DNA from: Caballeronia temeraria
GTDB taxonomy: Bacteria; Pseudomonadota; Gammaproteobacteria; Burkholderiales; Burkholderiaceae
Direction of reading: 5' to 3'
DNA length: 64,000 nt
Assembly (NCBI RefSeq): GCF_001544795.2
Contig: NZ_FCOI02000004.1
Span: 248,001 to 312,000, forward strand
Shown: in pieces, positions 15,875-25,098 of the stretch
Position numbering within the stretch: position 1 is the first letter of the stretch
How the letters are laid out: every line of letters begins with the position of its first letter
Notes under the pieces: model-generated
Told to the model about the DNA's origin: nothing
Database searches by the model: none
What the model saw: the letters and a program-made list of their open reading frames with translations, nothing else
Program-made: the position numbers and the translations under genes

Positions 15875-16660
15875 ATGTCGCTTAAAAACGGTCTGAAAAT
15901 TCTCGATTTCCTCGCCTCGCACGGTGAAGGCGCGGGCCTCGTCGCCATTGCCGACGCGTTGAGCCTGCCGCGCAGCACATGCCATCGCCTGCTCGCCGAT
16001 CTCGTCGAAAGCGGCTATGTCAGGCAACTGGTCGATCACAGCCGCTACATCCTGACCATGCGCATGACGTCGAACGGGCTGGAATTCCTGAGCCTGACGG
16101 GCATCGCGGATATCGCCCAGCCGATCATCGAGCGCGTCGCTGCGCGGACGGGCGAACTGGCGCGGCTCTCTCTGGTGGACGGCGAATCGATCATCTGGGT
16201 CGGAAAGGCGGACGGACAGCGCACCGGCTTTCGCTACGATCCCGACATGGGCCAGGCGGCCCGGCTGTCATGCACGTCGACCGGACACGCGTGGCTCATG
16301 ACGATGACCGATGAACAAGCCGCCGCGCTCGTCCTGAAGCAGGGCTTCGGACAGCCGAACGAGTTCGGCCCCAATGCGCCGACCACCCTCAAAGCGTTGC
16401 TGGGTTTTCTGCATGCGGCGCGTGTGCGCGGCTACGCGATGATCGACGAGGTGTTTGCCCCGCGCATGTCGGCGGTGGCGACGCCCGTGGTGAGCGGTTC
16501 GCGTTGCGTCGGCGTGATCAGCCTGGCCGGTCCGCGAAAACGCCTGACGGCCGAAAAGATTCACGAATACTCGGTGCTGCTGCGCGAAGCCGCGAATGAA
16601 CTGGCCCAGTTGAGCAACATGGCCGGATTCCCGAGCCGGCCGCCGCTCGGCAAGGGATAA
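15875..16660 (+). CDS. IclR-family transcriptional regulator
   Basis: 261 residues. N-terminal winged HTH (LKNGLKILDFLA, LVAIADALSLPRSTCHRLLADLVESGYV), C-terminal IclR effector-binding domain (about 75-250; ARTGELARLSLVDGESIIWVGKADG, MSAVATPVVSGSRCVGVISLAGPRKRL). The start codon has no good SD (ATCGACGCGAA). It is divergent from the MHS carrier and aroQ genes, with a perfect inverted repeat between them, so it most likely controls that operon in response to the imported acid. It is 113 bases upstream of the CoA-dependent aromatic operon, but that operon has its own promoter and MarR gene. Confidence 0.9.
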   Translation: MSLKNGLKILDFLASHGEGAGLVAIADALSLPRSTCHRLLADLVESGYVRQLVDHSRYILTMRMTSNGLEFLSLTGIADIAQPIIERVAARTGELARLSLVDGESIIWVGKADGQRTGFRYDPDMGQAARLSCTSTGHAWLMTMTDEQAAALVLKQGFGQPNEFGPNAPTTLKALLGFLHAARVRGYAMIDEVFAPRMSAVATPVVSGSRCVGVISLAGPRKRLTAEKIHEYSVLLREAANELAQLSNMAGFPSRPPLGKG

Positions 16661-16711
16661 GACTGCCTCCATCGCATGGCAACCGCGCCCTGCTCCGCTC
16701 CGTAATTTTGC

Positions 16712-16740
16712 TTGACATCTAAACTATCTAAACCTAAATT
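16712..16740 (+). promoter_or_regulatory. Sigma-70 promoter with overlapping direct-repeat operator for the aromatic-CoA operon
   Basis: The -35 TTGACA (16712-16717), a 17-base spacer and the -10 TAAATT (16735-16740) make a near-consensus promoter 33 bases before the monooxygenase start. Within the spacer ATCTAAAC occurs twice (16717-16724 and 16726-16733), 9 bases apart. The run is AT-rich in a GC-rich genome. A repressor bound here would block RNA polymerase; the MarR protein encoded inside the operon is the obvious candidate. Confidence 0.7.
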
Positions 16741-16773
16741 ATCGACACGGAAGACATCAGTCGGAGAGCAAGC

Positions 16774-19158
16774 ATGCGCATCGTCTGCATCGGCGGAGGC
16801 CCGGCGGGCCTGTATTTCGGGCTTTTGATGAAGCGCCGCCACCCCGCTTACGACATCACCATCGTCGAACGAAACCGTCCGTACGACACGTTCGGCTGGG
16901 GCGTCGTCTTCTCCGATCAGACGCTCGGCAACTTGCGCGCCGCCGACCCGCAAAGCGCCGGCGCCATTCTCGATGCCTTCAATCACTGGGACGACATCGA
17001 CGTTCACATCAACGGGCGCACGGTGCGTTCGTCGGGTCACGGCTTCTGCGGCATCGGCCGCAAACGTCTGCTGAATATTCTGCAAGCGCGTTGCGAAGAA
17101 CTCGGCGTGAAGCTCGTGTTCGAAACGCAAGTCACGAACGACGACGACTACGACGCCGATCTCATCATCGCGAGCGACGGCCTGAACAGCGCGATCCGGC
17201 AGAAATATGCATCGACGTATCAGCCCGATATCGACATGCGCGACTGCCGCTTCGTGTGGCTCGGCACGCACAAGTGCTTCGACGCGTTCACGTTCGCGTT
17301 CGAAAAGACCGAATGGGGATGGTTTCAGGCGCACGCATATCGTTTCGATGACAACACGTCGACGTTCATCGTCGAAGCACCCGAACGCGTATGGCGCGCA
17401 GCCGGCCTCGCCGACATGAGCAAGGAAGACGGCATCGCGTTCTGCGAAAAGCTCTTCGCGAAGTATCTCGACGGCCACGCACTCATCTCGAACGCCACGC
17501 ACTTGCGCGGCTCCGCGCAGTGGATTCGCTTTCCGCGCGTCGTAAATCGCGAATGGGTGCATTGGCGCGAAGGCGCGCAAGGCCAGCGCACGCCCGTCGT
17601 GTTGATGGGCGATGCCGCGCATACGGCGCACTTCTCCATCGGCTCGGGCACGAAGCTCGCGCTCGAAGATGCGATCGAACTCGCGAACAGCATCGACACT
17701 GCTTTTGCAAAGCGCGATGGCGATCTCGAAGGCGCACTCGCACACTACACGCAAGTGCGCAGCGTCGATGTCTTGCGCATCCAGAACGCCGCGCGCAATT
17801 CAACGGAATGGTTCGAGCATGTGGACCGTTACGCGTCGTTCGAGCCCGAGCAGTTCGCTTATTCGCTGCTCACGCGTTCGCAACGCATCTCGCATGAAAA
17901 TCTGCGCGAACGTGACGCGCACTATCTCGCCTCGTTCGAAGATTGGCTTGCCACGCGCGCGGGCATCGAACGCAGCGCGCAACAACGTTCCGTTCCGCCG
18001 ATGTTCACGCCGTTCAAACTCCGCGGCATCACGCTGAAAAACCGCATCGTCGTTTCGCCGATGGCGCAATATTCCGCCGTCGATGGCATCGCGGGCGACT
18101 ATCACCTGATGCATCTCGGCGCACGCGCGATGGGCGGCGCCGCCCTCGTGATGACCGAGATGACCTGCGTATCGCCCGAAGCGCGCATCACGCCGGGATG
18201 TCCGGGCATGTATGCGCCCGAACATCTTGCCGCGTGGAAACGCATCGTCGATTTCGTGCATGCTCAGTCGGACGCGAAGATCGGCATGCAGCTCGGCCAT
18301 GCGGGCGCGAAGGCATCGACACGCGTGAGTTGGGAAGGCATCGACCAGCCGCTTCCGGACGGCAACTGGCCGCTCGTTTCCGCATCGCCGCAACAGTATC
18401 TGCAAGGTGTGAGCCAATGGTCGCGCGAAGCATCGCATGACGAGTTGCGCGAGATCGAAGCGCAATTCGTGCGCGCCACGGAAATGGCGGCGCAAGCGGG
18501 TTTCGACTGGCTCGAGTTGCACTGTGCGCACGGCTATTTCCTGTCGAGCTTTCTGTCGCCGCTCACGAATCATCGCACCGACGCATACGGCGGCTCGCTC
18601 GAAAACCGCCTGCGTTACCCGCTCGAAGTATTCAAGTCGATGCGCGCCGCCTGGCCGCAAGACAAGCCGATGTCCGTGCGCATCTCGGCGCACGATTGGG
18701 TCGATGGCGGCACGACGCCCGACGATGCCGTCGAGATCGCACGCGCATTCAAGGCCGCGGGCGCCGACATGATCGACGTATCGTCGGGGCAAGTCAGCAA
18801 GGAAGAAAAACCCGTGTATGGCCGCATGTTCCAGACGCCGTTCGCGGATCGCATCCGCAATGAAGCGGGCATCGCGACGATCGCGGTCGGGGCGATATCG
18901 GAAGCGGATCATGTGAACAGCATCATCGCGGCGGGACGCGCGGACTTGTGCGCGGTGGCGCGTCCGCATCTCGCGAATCCGTCGTGGACATTGAACGAAG
19001 CCGCGAAGATCGGTTACTTCGATGTGACCTGGCCGAAGCAATACGCGGCCGCGAAATCGCAACTGGAACGCAATCTCGAACGCGAACGCGCGATGGCCGC
19101 CGACAATGCGCGCCTCACGCCGCAAGAACGCGCGCAACGCGCCGAAGGAACGGTCTGA
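16774..19158 (+). CDS. Bifunctional aryl-CoA flavin monooxygenase/reductase (anthraniloyl-CoA or salicylyl-CoA type)
   Basis: 794 residues, GGAG SD (CAGTCGGAGAGCAAGC). N-terminal half (1-390) is an FAD monooxygenase: [40 protein letters not shown], and [27 protein letters not shown]-terminal half (about 408-780) is an Old Yellow Enzyme barrel: [67 protein letters not shown]. This fusion is the layout of 2-aminobenzoyl-CoA monooxygenase/reductase of Azoarcus evansii, which hydroxylates then reduces the ring. Databases often label homologues salicylyl-CoA 5-hydroxylase. The downstream Rid and CoA-ligase genes favour an amino-aromatic substrate. First gene of a nine-gene operon. Confidence 0.9.
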   Translation: MRIVCIGGGPAGLYFGLLMKRRHPAYDITIVERNRPYDTFGWGVVFSDQTLGNLRAADPQSAGAILDAFNHWDDIDVHINGRTVRSSGHGFCGIGRKRLLNILQARCEELGVKLVFETQVTNDDDYDADLIIASDGLNSAIRQKYASTYQPDIDMRDCRFVWLGTHKCFDAFTFAFEKTEWGWFQAHAYRFDDNTSTFIVEAPERVWRAAGLADMSKEDGIAFCEKLFAKYLDGHALISNATHLRGSAQWIRFPRVVNREWVHWREGAQGQRTPVVLMGDAAHTAHFSIGSGTKLALEDAIELANSIDTAFAKRDGDLEGALAHYTQVRSVDVLRIQNAARNSTEWFEHVDRYASFEPEQFAYSLLTRSQRISHENLRERDAHYLASFEDWLATRAGIERSAQQRSVPPMFTPFKLRGITLKNRIVVSPMAQYSAVDGIAGDYHLMHLGARAMGGAALVMTEMTCVSPEARITPGCPGMYAPEHLAAWKRIVDFVHAQSDAKIGMQLGHAGAKASTRVSWEGIDQPLPDGNWPLVSASPQQYLQGVSQWSREASHDELREIEAQFVRATEMAAQAGFDWLELHCAHGYFLSSFLSPLTNHRTDAYGGSLENRLRYPLEVFKSMRAAWPQDKPMSVRISAHDWVDGGTTPDDAVEIARAFKAAGADMIDVSSGQVSKEEKPVYGRMFQTPFADRIRNEAGIATIAVGAISEADHVNSIIAAGRADLCAVARPHLANPSWTLNEAAKIGYFDVTWPKQYAAAKSQLERNLERERAMAADNARLTPQERAQRAEGTV

Positions 19159-19160
19159 TC

Positions 19161-19922
19161 ATGACAGCGCTCGCCGGCAAACACGCCATCGTGACGGGCG
19201 GAGGCAGCGGCATCGGCGCATCGTGCGCAGAGGCGCTTGCGCAAGCGGGCGCGCGCATCACGCTGATGGGTCGCGATCTCGCGCGCCTCGAAGCACAGCG
19301 CGACGCGATGCGCGCTAATGGCGATGTCGCGTGCATCAGCGTCGACGTAACGAATGAAGCCGCCGTCGCAGAAGCGTTCTCGCGCGCCGGTCCCGCCGAT
19401 ATCCTCGTGAACAACGCGGGCCACGCGCAAGCCGCGCCTTTCACGCACACCGATGCGGCGCTGTGGCAACGCATGCTCGACGTCAACCTGACCGGCGTGT
19501 TTCTCTGCACGCGCGCCGCGTTGCCATCGATGCTCGAACGCGGCTATGGCCGCATCGTGAATGTCGCGAGCACGGCGGGACAGATCGGCTATGCGTATGT
19601 CGCGGCGTATTGCGCGGCGAAGCATGGCGTCATCGGTCTCACGCGCGCGCTCGCGCTCGAAGTCGCGACCAAAGGCGTCACGGTCAATGCCGTCTGCCCC
19701 GGCTATACCGAAACCGAACTGCTGCGTGCATCGCTCGATCAGATCATGTCGAAGACCGCGCGCAGCGAACAGGACGCGCGCGATGCGCTCGTGCGCAACA
19801 ACCCGCAACGCCGTTTCGTACAACCGGAAGAAGTCGCCAGCGCCGTGCTGTGGCTGTGCGCGCCCGGTTCCGCTGCGATGAACGGCCAGTCGATATCCGT
19901 ATCAGGTGGAGAAGTCACGTGA
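19161..19922 (+). CDS. SDR-family dehydrogenase of the aromatic-CoA operon
   Basis: 253 residues, two bases after the monooxygenase stop. Classical [34 protein letters not shown] (YxxxK with Tyr and Lys), [10 protein letters not shown]. Acidic/neutral residues after strand 2 (MGRDLAR) leave the cofactor choice open. It ends on a stop overlapping the GTG start of the MarR gene by four bases. In the 2-aminobenzoyl-CoA pathway an alcohol dehydrogenase of this type would act on the ring-reduced or ring-opened hydroxyacyl-CoA; the exact step is inferred. Confidence 0.9.
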   Translation: MTALAGKHAIVTGGGSGIGASCAEALAQAGARITLMGRDLARLEAQRDAMRANGDVACISVDVTNEAAVAEAFSRAGPADILVNNAGHAQAAPFTHTDAALWQRMLDVNLTGVFLCTRAALPSMLERGYGRIVNVASTAGQIGYAYVAAYCAAKHGVIGLTRALALEVATKGVTVNAVCPGYTETELLRASLDQIMSKTARSEQDARDALVRNNPQRRFVQPEEVASAVLWLCAPGSAAMNGQSISVSGGEVT

Positions 19923-20479
19923 GCAACATTGCAGGCAAGAAGAAGAGCCTTGTCGCGACGGAGCAAAAAGCGCCGCGCAAGGGCATCGAGAAGCCGGCGG
20001 AGAACGTCGTCGATCTGGAAATGAGCACGGGCGCCGACAGCCATATGGGCCTGCGTCTGTGGCTGCGCATGCTGACGACGACCAACCTCGTGCAAACGGA
20101 ATTGCGCAAGCGTCTGCGTACCGAGTTCGACACGACCTTGCCGCGTTTCGATCTGATGGCGCAGCTCGAACGCCAACCGGAAGGCCTGAAGATGACCGAG
20201 CTGTCGCGCCGCATGATGGTCACCGGCGGCAACGTGACGGGCATCACGGACCAGCTCGAAAAGGAAGGACTCGTATCGCGCTATACCGATCCGAACGATC
20301 GCCGCTCGACGAGCGTGCGTCTCACGCCGCAAGGCCGCGCCGCGTTCGACAAGATGGCGACCGCGCATGAGCAATGGGTCGTCGAGATGTTCGGCGGCCT
20401 CGAACTGAACGAGAAATCGCAGACGCATCAGCGGCTCGGCAAGCTGAAGCAGCATCTGATGAACACGCTGAAGGATTAA
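19919..20479 (+). CDS. MarR-family regulator of the aromatic-CoA operon
   Basis: 186 residues from GTG 19919, in a GTGA overlap with the SDR stop. A Lys-rich N-terminal tail ([18 protein letters not shown]) precedes the winged [34 protein letters not shown], and the wing [16 protein letters not shown]. Its place inside the operon suggests autoregulation through the repeat operator at 16717-16733. MarR proteins of CoA-ester aromatic pathways usually sense the aryl-CoA intermediate rather than the free acid; that is family knowledge, not shown here. Confidence 0.88.
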   Translation: MSNIAGKKKSLVATEQKAPRKGIEKPAENVVDLEMSTGADSHMGLRLWLRMLTTTNLVQTELRKRLRTEFDTTLPRFDLMAQLERQPEGLKMTELSRRMMVTGGNVTGITDQLEKEGLVSRYTDPNDRRSTSVRLTPQGRAAFDKMATAHEQWVVEMFGGLELNEKSQTHQRLGKLKQHLMNTLKD

Positions 20480-20490
20480 AGGAGATGGCG

Positions 20491-21342
20491 ATGACCTCAT
20501 CCGCCGCCGACGCGCTTCTCGCCGGCAATCGCACCACGCTCTCGGACTATCGCGCGACACACTTCGGCTGGTCCGTGACGAACGGCGTCGCGACCATCAT
20601 GCTGAACCGGCCCGAGCGCAAGAACCCGCTGACGTTCGAGTCGTATGCGGAACTGCGTGATCTGTTCCGCCAGCTTGCCTATGCGACCGATGTGAAGGCC
20701 GTCGTGATCCACGGCGCGGGCGACAACTTCTGCTCCGGCGGCGACGTCCATGAAATCATCGCGCCGCTCATCGATCTGCCGATGCCCGAGCTTCTGCTCT
20801 TCACGCGCATGACCGGCGACCTCGTCAAGGCGATGCGCCATTGTCCGCAACCGGTCATCGCCGCCGTCGATGGCGTCTGCGCCGGTGCGGGCGCGATCCT
20901 CGCGATGGCGTCGGATATGCGTCTCGGCACGGCGCGCAGCAAGCTCGCGTTTCTCTTCGCGCGCGTCGGTCTCGCGGGCTGCGATATGGGCGCGTGCTCG
21001 ATTCTGCCGCGCATCATCGGCCAGGGGCGTGCCTCGGAATTGCTCTTCACGGGCCGCGCCGCGACCGGCGATGAAGGCTACGCATGGGGCTTCTACAACC
21101 GCCTCTGCACGCCCGAATCCCTGCTCGACGAAGCCGCCAAACTCGCCTCCGATCTCGTCGCGGGTCCGACCTTCGCGCACGGCATCACAAAGAAGATGCT
21201 GCATCAGGAATGGAGCATGAGCATCGATGAAGCGATCGAATCCGAAGCGCAGGCGCAAGCCATCTGCATGAGCACGCGCGATTTCGAGCGCGCCTATCGC
21301 GCGTTCGCCGCGAAGACGCGTCCCGTGTTCGAAGGAGACTGA
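20491..21342 (+). CDS. Enoyl-CoA hydratase/isomerase family protein
   Basis: 283 residues from ATG 20491; SD AAAGGAG ends 7 bases upstream. ATG 20485 sits directly against that SD and is less likely. Crotonase fold: [23 protein letters not shown], oxyanion-hole segments NFCSGGDV and [17 protein letters not shown], and [25 protein letters not shown]. The position of the usual first catalytic Glu is occupied by the Cys/Asp-containing CDMG stretch, so the reaction may be a ring hydrolysis or isomerisation rather than simple hydration. Step inferred from the operon. Confidence 0.88.
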   Translation: MTSSAADALLAGNRTTLSDYRATHFGWSVTNGVATIMLNRPERKNPLTFESYAELRDLFRQLAYATDVKAVVIHGAGDNFCSGGDVHEIIAPLIDLPMPELLLFTRMTGDLVKAMRHCPQPVIAAVDGVCAGAGAILAMASDMRLGTARSKLAFLFARVGLAGCDMGACSILPRIIGQGRASELLFTGRAATGDEGYAWGFYNRLCTPESLLDEAAKLASDLVAGPTFAHGITKKMLHQEWSMSIDEAIESEAQAQAICMSTRDFERAYRAFAAKTRPVFEGD

Positions 21343-21343
21343 C

Positions 21344-22525
21344 TTGACCGCCGATCCGCATAGCGCACTCGCCTGGCCCTTCTTCGAGCCACGGCATCGC
21401 CAACTCGCGCGTGACGTCGATGCATGGGCGAGCGAGCATCTGAAGCACGTCGATCACACCGATACCGACGCCGCCTGCAAGCGCCTCGTGCGCATGCTCG
21501 GCGACGCGGGATGGCTCAGGCATTGCATCGGCGGGACACGCTACGGTGCATCGAACGATACGATCGATACGCGCGCCGTGTGCCTCTTGCGCGAAACGCT
21601 CGCAAAGCACGACGGCCTCGCGGACTTCGCCTTCGCGATGCAAGGCCTCGGCTCCGGCGCGATATCGCTTGCCGGTACCGATGAACAGAAAGCGCGCTAT
21701 TTGCCGCGCGTCGCGAGCGGCACCGCACTGGCGGCGTTCGCGTTGTCGGAACCCGAAGCAGGCTCCGACGTCGCAGCGATGTCGCTCAATGCACGCACCG
21801 ATGGCGACGTCTACATCCTGAATGGCGAGAAGACGTGGATCTCGAACGGCGGCATCGCGGATTTTTATGTCGTGTTCGCACGCACGGGCGAAGCGCCGGG
21901 TTCGCGCGGCATCAGCGCGTTCATCGTCGATGCGGATACGCCGGGCCTGCAAATCACCGAACGTATCGACGTGATCGCGCCGCATCCGCTCGCGCGCCTC
22001 TCCTTCCACCATGCGCGCGTGCCGCGCAGCCAGATGCTCGGCGTCGCGGGCGAAGGCTTCAAGATCGCGATGCGCACGCTCGACATCTTCCGGACATCGG
22101 TCGCGGCCGCATCGCTCGGCTTTGCGCGCCACGCGATGCAGGAAGGACTCGATCGCGCCGCATCGCGCAAGATGTTCGGCCAGACGCTCGGCGACTTTCA
22201 GCTCACGCAGGCGAAGCTCGCGCAGATGGCGTTGACCATCGACACGAGCGCGCTGCTCGTCTATCGCGCCGCGTGGCTGCGCGATCAGGGCGAAAGCGTC
22301 ACGCGCGAAGCCGCGATGGCGAAGTGGCATGCGAGCGAAGGTGCGCAACAGGTGATCGATGGAGCCGTGCAGTTATGGGGCGGTCTTGGCGTGAAGCGCG
22401 GCACGGCTGTTGAGTCGCTTTATCGCGAGATACGCGCGTTGCGCATCTATGAAGGCGCGACGGAAGTGCAGCAACTGATCGTCGGGCGTGATCTGCTTAA
22501 AGCGCACGGAGCACAGCAACGATGA
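21344..22525 (+). CDS. Acyl-CoA dehydrogenase
   Basis: 393 residues from TTG 21344, one base after the hydratase stop, with a GAAGGAG SD. Acyl-CoA dehydrogenase signatures: [14 protein letters not shown] (flavin contact), [63 protein letters not shown]. The catalytic base is expected in the YEGATEVQ region (Glu of YEG). It would introduce a double bond in an alicyclic or opened acyl-CoA intermediate. It ends in an ATGA overlap with the thioesterase gene. Confidence 0.92.
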   Translation: MTADPHSALAWPFFEPRHRQLARDVDAWASEHLKHVDHTDTDAACKRLVRMLGDAGWLRHCIGGTRYGASNDTIDTRAVCLLRETLAKHDGLADFAFAMQGLGSGAISLAGTDEQKARYLPRVASGTALAAFALSEPEAGSDVAAMSLNARTDGDVYILNGEKTWISNGGIADFYVVFARTGEAPGSRGISAFIVDADTPGLQITERIDVIAPHPLARLSFHHARVPRSQMLGVAGEGFKIAMRTLDIFRTSVAAASLGFARHAMQEGLDRAASRKMFGQTLGDFQLTQAKLAQMALTIDTSALLVYRAAWLRDQGESVTREAAMAKWHASEGAQQVIDGAVQLWGGLGVKRGTAVESLYREIRALRIYEGATEVQQLIVGRDLLKAHGAQQR

Positions 22526-22971
22526 CGCGAACCTTCGATATGCCCATGCGCGTTCGCTTCGCGCACTGCGACCCCGCGGGCATCGTCTATTTTCCGCAAT
22601 ATCTCGTGATGACGAACATGCTCGTCGAAGACTGGTTCGACAACGCACTCGGCATCGGCTACGCGCGGATGATTTCGCAGCGCCGCGTCGGGCTGCCCAT
22701 CGTCAAGCTCAATTGCGACTTCTCGCGACCGAGCCGCATGGGCGAAAGGGTGACGCTGTCGCTTGCCGTCGATTCCGTCGGACAGCGCTCGATTCGCATC
22801 GACATCGTGTGTCATTGCGATGGCGAAGTGCGCTTTCGCGCGAAGCAGGTTCTCGTGACGACATCGCTCGACGACGGCAAATCGATCGACATTCCCGGCG
22901 ACATCGCGCATGCGATCGAGCAATTCGCGCCGGGCACGAGCCGCACATTGCAAGAGGAGACACGCTCATGA
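22522..22971 (+). CDS. 4HBT-type hotdog thioesterase
   Basis: 149 residues, ATG overlapping the acyl-CoA dehydrogenase stop. Hotdog fold with the 4-hydroxybenzoyl-CoA thioesterase active site [20 protein letters not shown]: the Asp of CDPAG is the catalytic residue in that family. It could release CoA from a pathway or dead-end aryl-CoA, as thioesterases do in 2-aminobenzoate and phenylacetate operons. Its stop overlaps the Rid gene start (ATGA). Confidence 0.9.
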   Translation: MTRTFDMPMRVRFAHCDPAGIVYFPQYLVMTNMLVEDWFDNALGIGYARMISQRRVGLPIVKLNCDFSRPSRMGERVTLSLAVDSVGQRSIRIDIVCHCDGEVRFRAKQVLVTTSLDDGKSIDIPGDIAHAIEQFAPGTSRTLQEETRS

Positions 22972-23363
22972 AAAAGACGCTTCTGCCTTCGGGCTGGATC
23001 AAGCCGCGCGGCTACGCGAACGGCGTCACGGCGCGCGGCACGCAGGTGATTATCGCCGGACAGATCGGCTGGGATGAACAGGCGCGCTTCGTCAGCAACG
23101 AGTTCGGCGCACAGGCCGCGCAGGCGTTGCGCAACATCGTCGCCGTGCTGCGCGAAGCGGGCGGCAGACCCGAGCATCTCGTGCGCATGACGTGGTACGT
23201 GACCGACAAGCGCGCGTATCTCGCGGCGGCGAAGGAAATCGGCGCGGCGTTCCGCGAGCTGATTGGCGATTACGACATCGCGATGAGCGCGGTGCAGGTC
23301 GTCGCGCTCATCGAAGATGATGCGCTAGTGGAAATCGAAGCCACGGCTGTTATCCCCGACTAA
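22968..23363 (+). CDS. Rid-family (RidA/YjgF-like) protein without the canonical Arg
   Basis: 131 residues, ATG overlapping the thioesterase stop by four bases. Rid fold: QVIIAGQIGWDEQ, FGAQAAQALRNIVAVLREAGG, LVRMTWYVTDKRAY, VEIEATAVIPD. RidA enzymes hydrolyse enamine/imine intermediates to release ammonia. The Arg that binds the substrate carboxylate in RidA (E. coli R105, in PARSCVEVARL) aligns with Met106 here (IAMSAVQVVAL). A CoA thioester imine has no free carboxylate, so loss of this Arg would fit an imino-acyl-CoA substrate. Its presence in the operon argues for an amino-aromatic substrate. Confidence 0.88.
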   Translation: MKKTLLPSGWIKPRGYANGVTARGTQVIIAGQIGWDEQARFVSNEFGAQAAQALRNIVAVLREAGGRPEHLVRMTWYVTDKRAYLAAAKEIGAAFRELIGDYDIAMSAVQVVALIEDDALVEIEATAVIPD

Positions 23364-23375
23364 GCGGAGGGCACG

Positions 23376-25013
23376 ATGGAACGCTCAGCACACGTCGATA
23401 CATTCGCGCGCGATCATCTGCCGCCGCCGGAACAATGGCCGGTGCTCATGCTCGACAATGCGGACGTCGCTTATCCCGCGCGCATCAATTGCGCGACGGA
23501 GCTGCTGGATCGCGCGATCGAACGCGGCCACGGCGATCGCATCGCGATCTGGTCCGATGCGAACGGCGAGCCGCATGCAACGACTTATCGCGAGTTGCAC
23601 GCGCTCGTGAATCGCAGCGCGCATGTGCTCGTCGATGAAATGGGCCTGCGTCCCGGCAATCGCGTGCTGTTGCGCGGACCGAATACCTTGCAGATGGCCG
23701 TTGCGTTTCTCGCGGCGTTGAAAGCGGGTCTCGTCGTCGTGCCGACCATGCCGCTGCTGCGCGCGAAGGAGTTGAAGCAGATCATCGACAAGGCGCAGAT
23801 ATCGGCGGCGCTATGCGATGTGCGCTTGACCGATGAACTCACACGCTGCGCGACGAAGGGCGACGACTTCCATTGCGAAGCGCTCGCGCAAGTCCTCACG
23901 TTTCACGACGACGCGCCCGGTTCGCTCGAATCGCTCGCGCAAAGCAAGCCCGATCATTTCGATGCTTGCGATACCGCCGCCGATGACGTGTGCCTCATCG
24001 CGTTCACGAGCGGCACGACCGGTGCGCCGAAGGGTTGCATGCATTTTCATCGCGATGTGCTCGCGATGTGCGATCTGTTCCCGCGACACATCCTGAAGCC
24101 CACCGCCGACGATGTGTTCTGCGGCACGCCGCCGCTCGCATTCACGTTCGGTCTCGGCGGCCTGCTGTGCTTTCCGCTGCGCGTGGGCGCATCGACGGTG
24201 TTGCTCGAAAAGCTCACGCCCGGCACGCTGCTGCAAACCGTGCAACGCTATCGCGCGACGATCATGTTCACCGCGCCGACGTTCTATCGGCAGATGGCGC
24301 CGCTCATCGCGGGCTTCGATGTATCGAGCCTGAAGAAGACCGTATCGGCGGGCGAAGCATTGCCCGATTCCACGCGCGCGCTCTGGCGCGAAGCGAGCGG
24401 CATCGAGATGATCGACGGCATCGGCGGCACGGAGATGATCCATATCTTCATTTCGTCGGCGGCCGCGGACGTGCGCGATCATGCAATCGGGCGCGCGGTG
24501 CCGGGCTACATCGTGCAGGCCGTCGACGATGCGATGCAGCCCGTGCCGCCCGGCACGATCGGCAAGCTCGCGGTGCGCGGGCCGACGGGCTGCCGCTATC
24601 TCGCCGATGAGCGTCAGTCGAAGTTCGTGCGCGACGGCTGGAATCTGCCCGGCGATTCCGTCGTGATCGATGAAGACGGTTACGTGTTCTATCAGGCGCG
24701 TGCCGACGACATGATCGTATCGGCGGGCTACAACATCTCCGGACCCGAAGTGGAAAGCGTGCTGATGCAGCACGAAGCGGTGGCGGAATGCGGCGTGATC
24801 GGCGTGCCCGACGAAACACGCGGGCAACTGGTCAAAGCATTCGTCGTGCTCAATCCCGGTTTCACGGGCGACGATACGCTCATCGCCGAATTGCAGGAGT
24901 ACGTCAAGCGCAACGTCGCGCCTTACAAGTATCCGCGCGTCGTGGCCTTTCTCAACGCATTGCCGCGCACCGAGACGGGCAAGCTCAAGCGCTTCGCGTT
25001 GCGTTCGATGTAG
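23376..25013 (+). CDS. abmG: Aryl-CoA ligase, 2-aminobenzoate-CoA ligase-like
   Basis: 545 residues, GCGGAGGG SD. ANL-superfamily adenylate-forming enzyme: P-loop IAFTSGTTGAPKGCMHFHRD, A5 segment IDGIGGTEMIHIFIS, A7 NLPGDSVVIDEDGYVFYQARADDMIVSAGYNISGPEVE, A10 catalytic Lys in PRTETGKLKRFAL. Most like the benzoate/2-aminobenzoate-CoA ligase group. It would activate the aromatic acid with ATP and CoA in the cytosol, supplying the monooxygenase at 16774. Benzoate, salicylate or a substituted aminobenzoate cannot be excluded from sequence alone. Confidence 0.88.
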   Translation: MERSAHVDTFARDHLPPPEQWPVLMLDNADVAYPARINCATELLDRAIERGHGDRIAIWSDANGEPHATTYRELHALVNRSAHVLVDEMGLRPGNRVLLRGPNTLQMAVAFLAALKAGLVVVPTMPLLRAKELKQIIDKAQISAALCDVRLTDELTRCATKGDDFHCEALAQVLTFHDDAPGSLESLAQSKPDHFDACDTAADDVCLIAFTSGTTGAPKGCMHFHRDVLAMCDLFPRHILKPTADDVFCGTPPLAFTFGLGGLLCFPLRVGASTVLLEKLTPGTLLQTVQRYRATIMFTAPTFYRQMAPLIAGFDVSSLKKTVSAGEALPDSTRALWREASGIEMIDGIGGTEMIHIFISSAAADVRDHAIGRAVPGYIVQAVDDAMQPVPPGTIGKLAVRGPTGCRYLADERQSKFVRDGWNLPGDSVVIDEDGYVFYQARADDMIVSAGYNISGPEVESVLMQHEAVAECGVIGVPDETRGQLVKAFVVLNPGFTGDDTLIAELQEYVKRNVAPYKYPRVVAFLNALPRTETGKLKRFALRSM

Positions 25014-25054
25014 CAAGCTCGCAATACGTTTGCTTGGTAGAGTACGGTTCACGC

Positions 25055-25068
25055 CCGCCGCAAGGCGG
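25055..25068 (+). other. Small hairpin between ligase and binding-protein genes
   Basis: CCGCC-GCAA-GGCGG is a 5-bp GC stem with a GNRA-type tetraloop in the 85-base gap before the solute-binding protein gene. No T run follows. It may stabilise or set apart the abundant binding-protein message. Confidence 0.35.
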
Positions 25069-25098
25069 CTTGCCCACTCTTCCGAGCAAACAAGAAAA

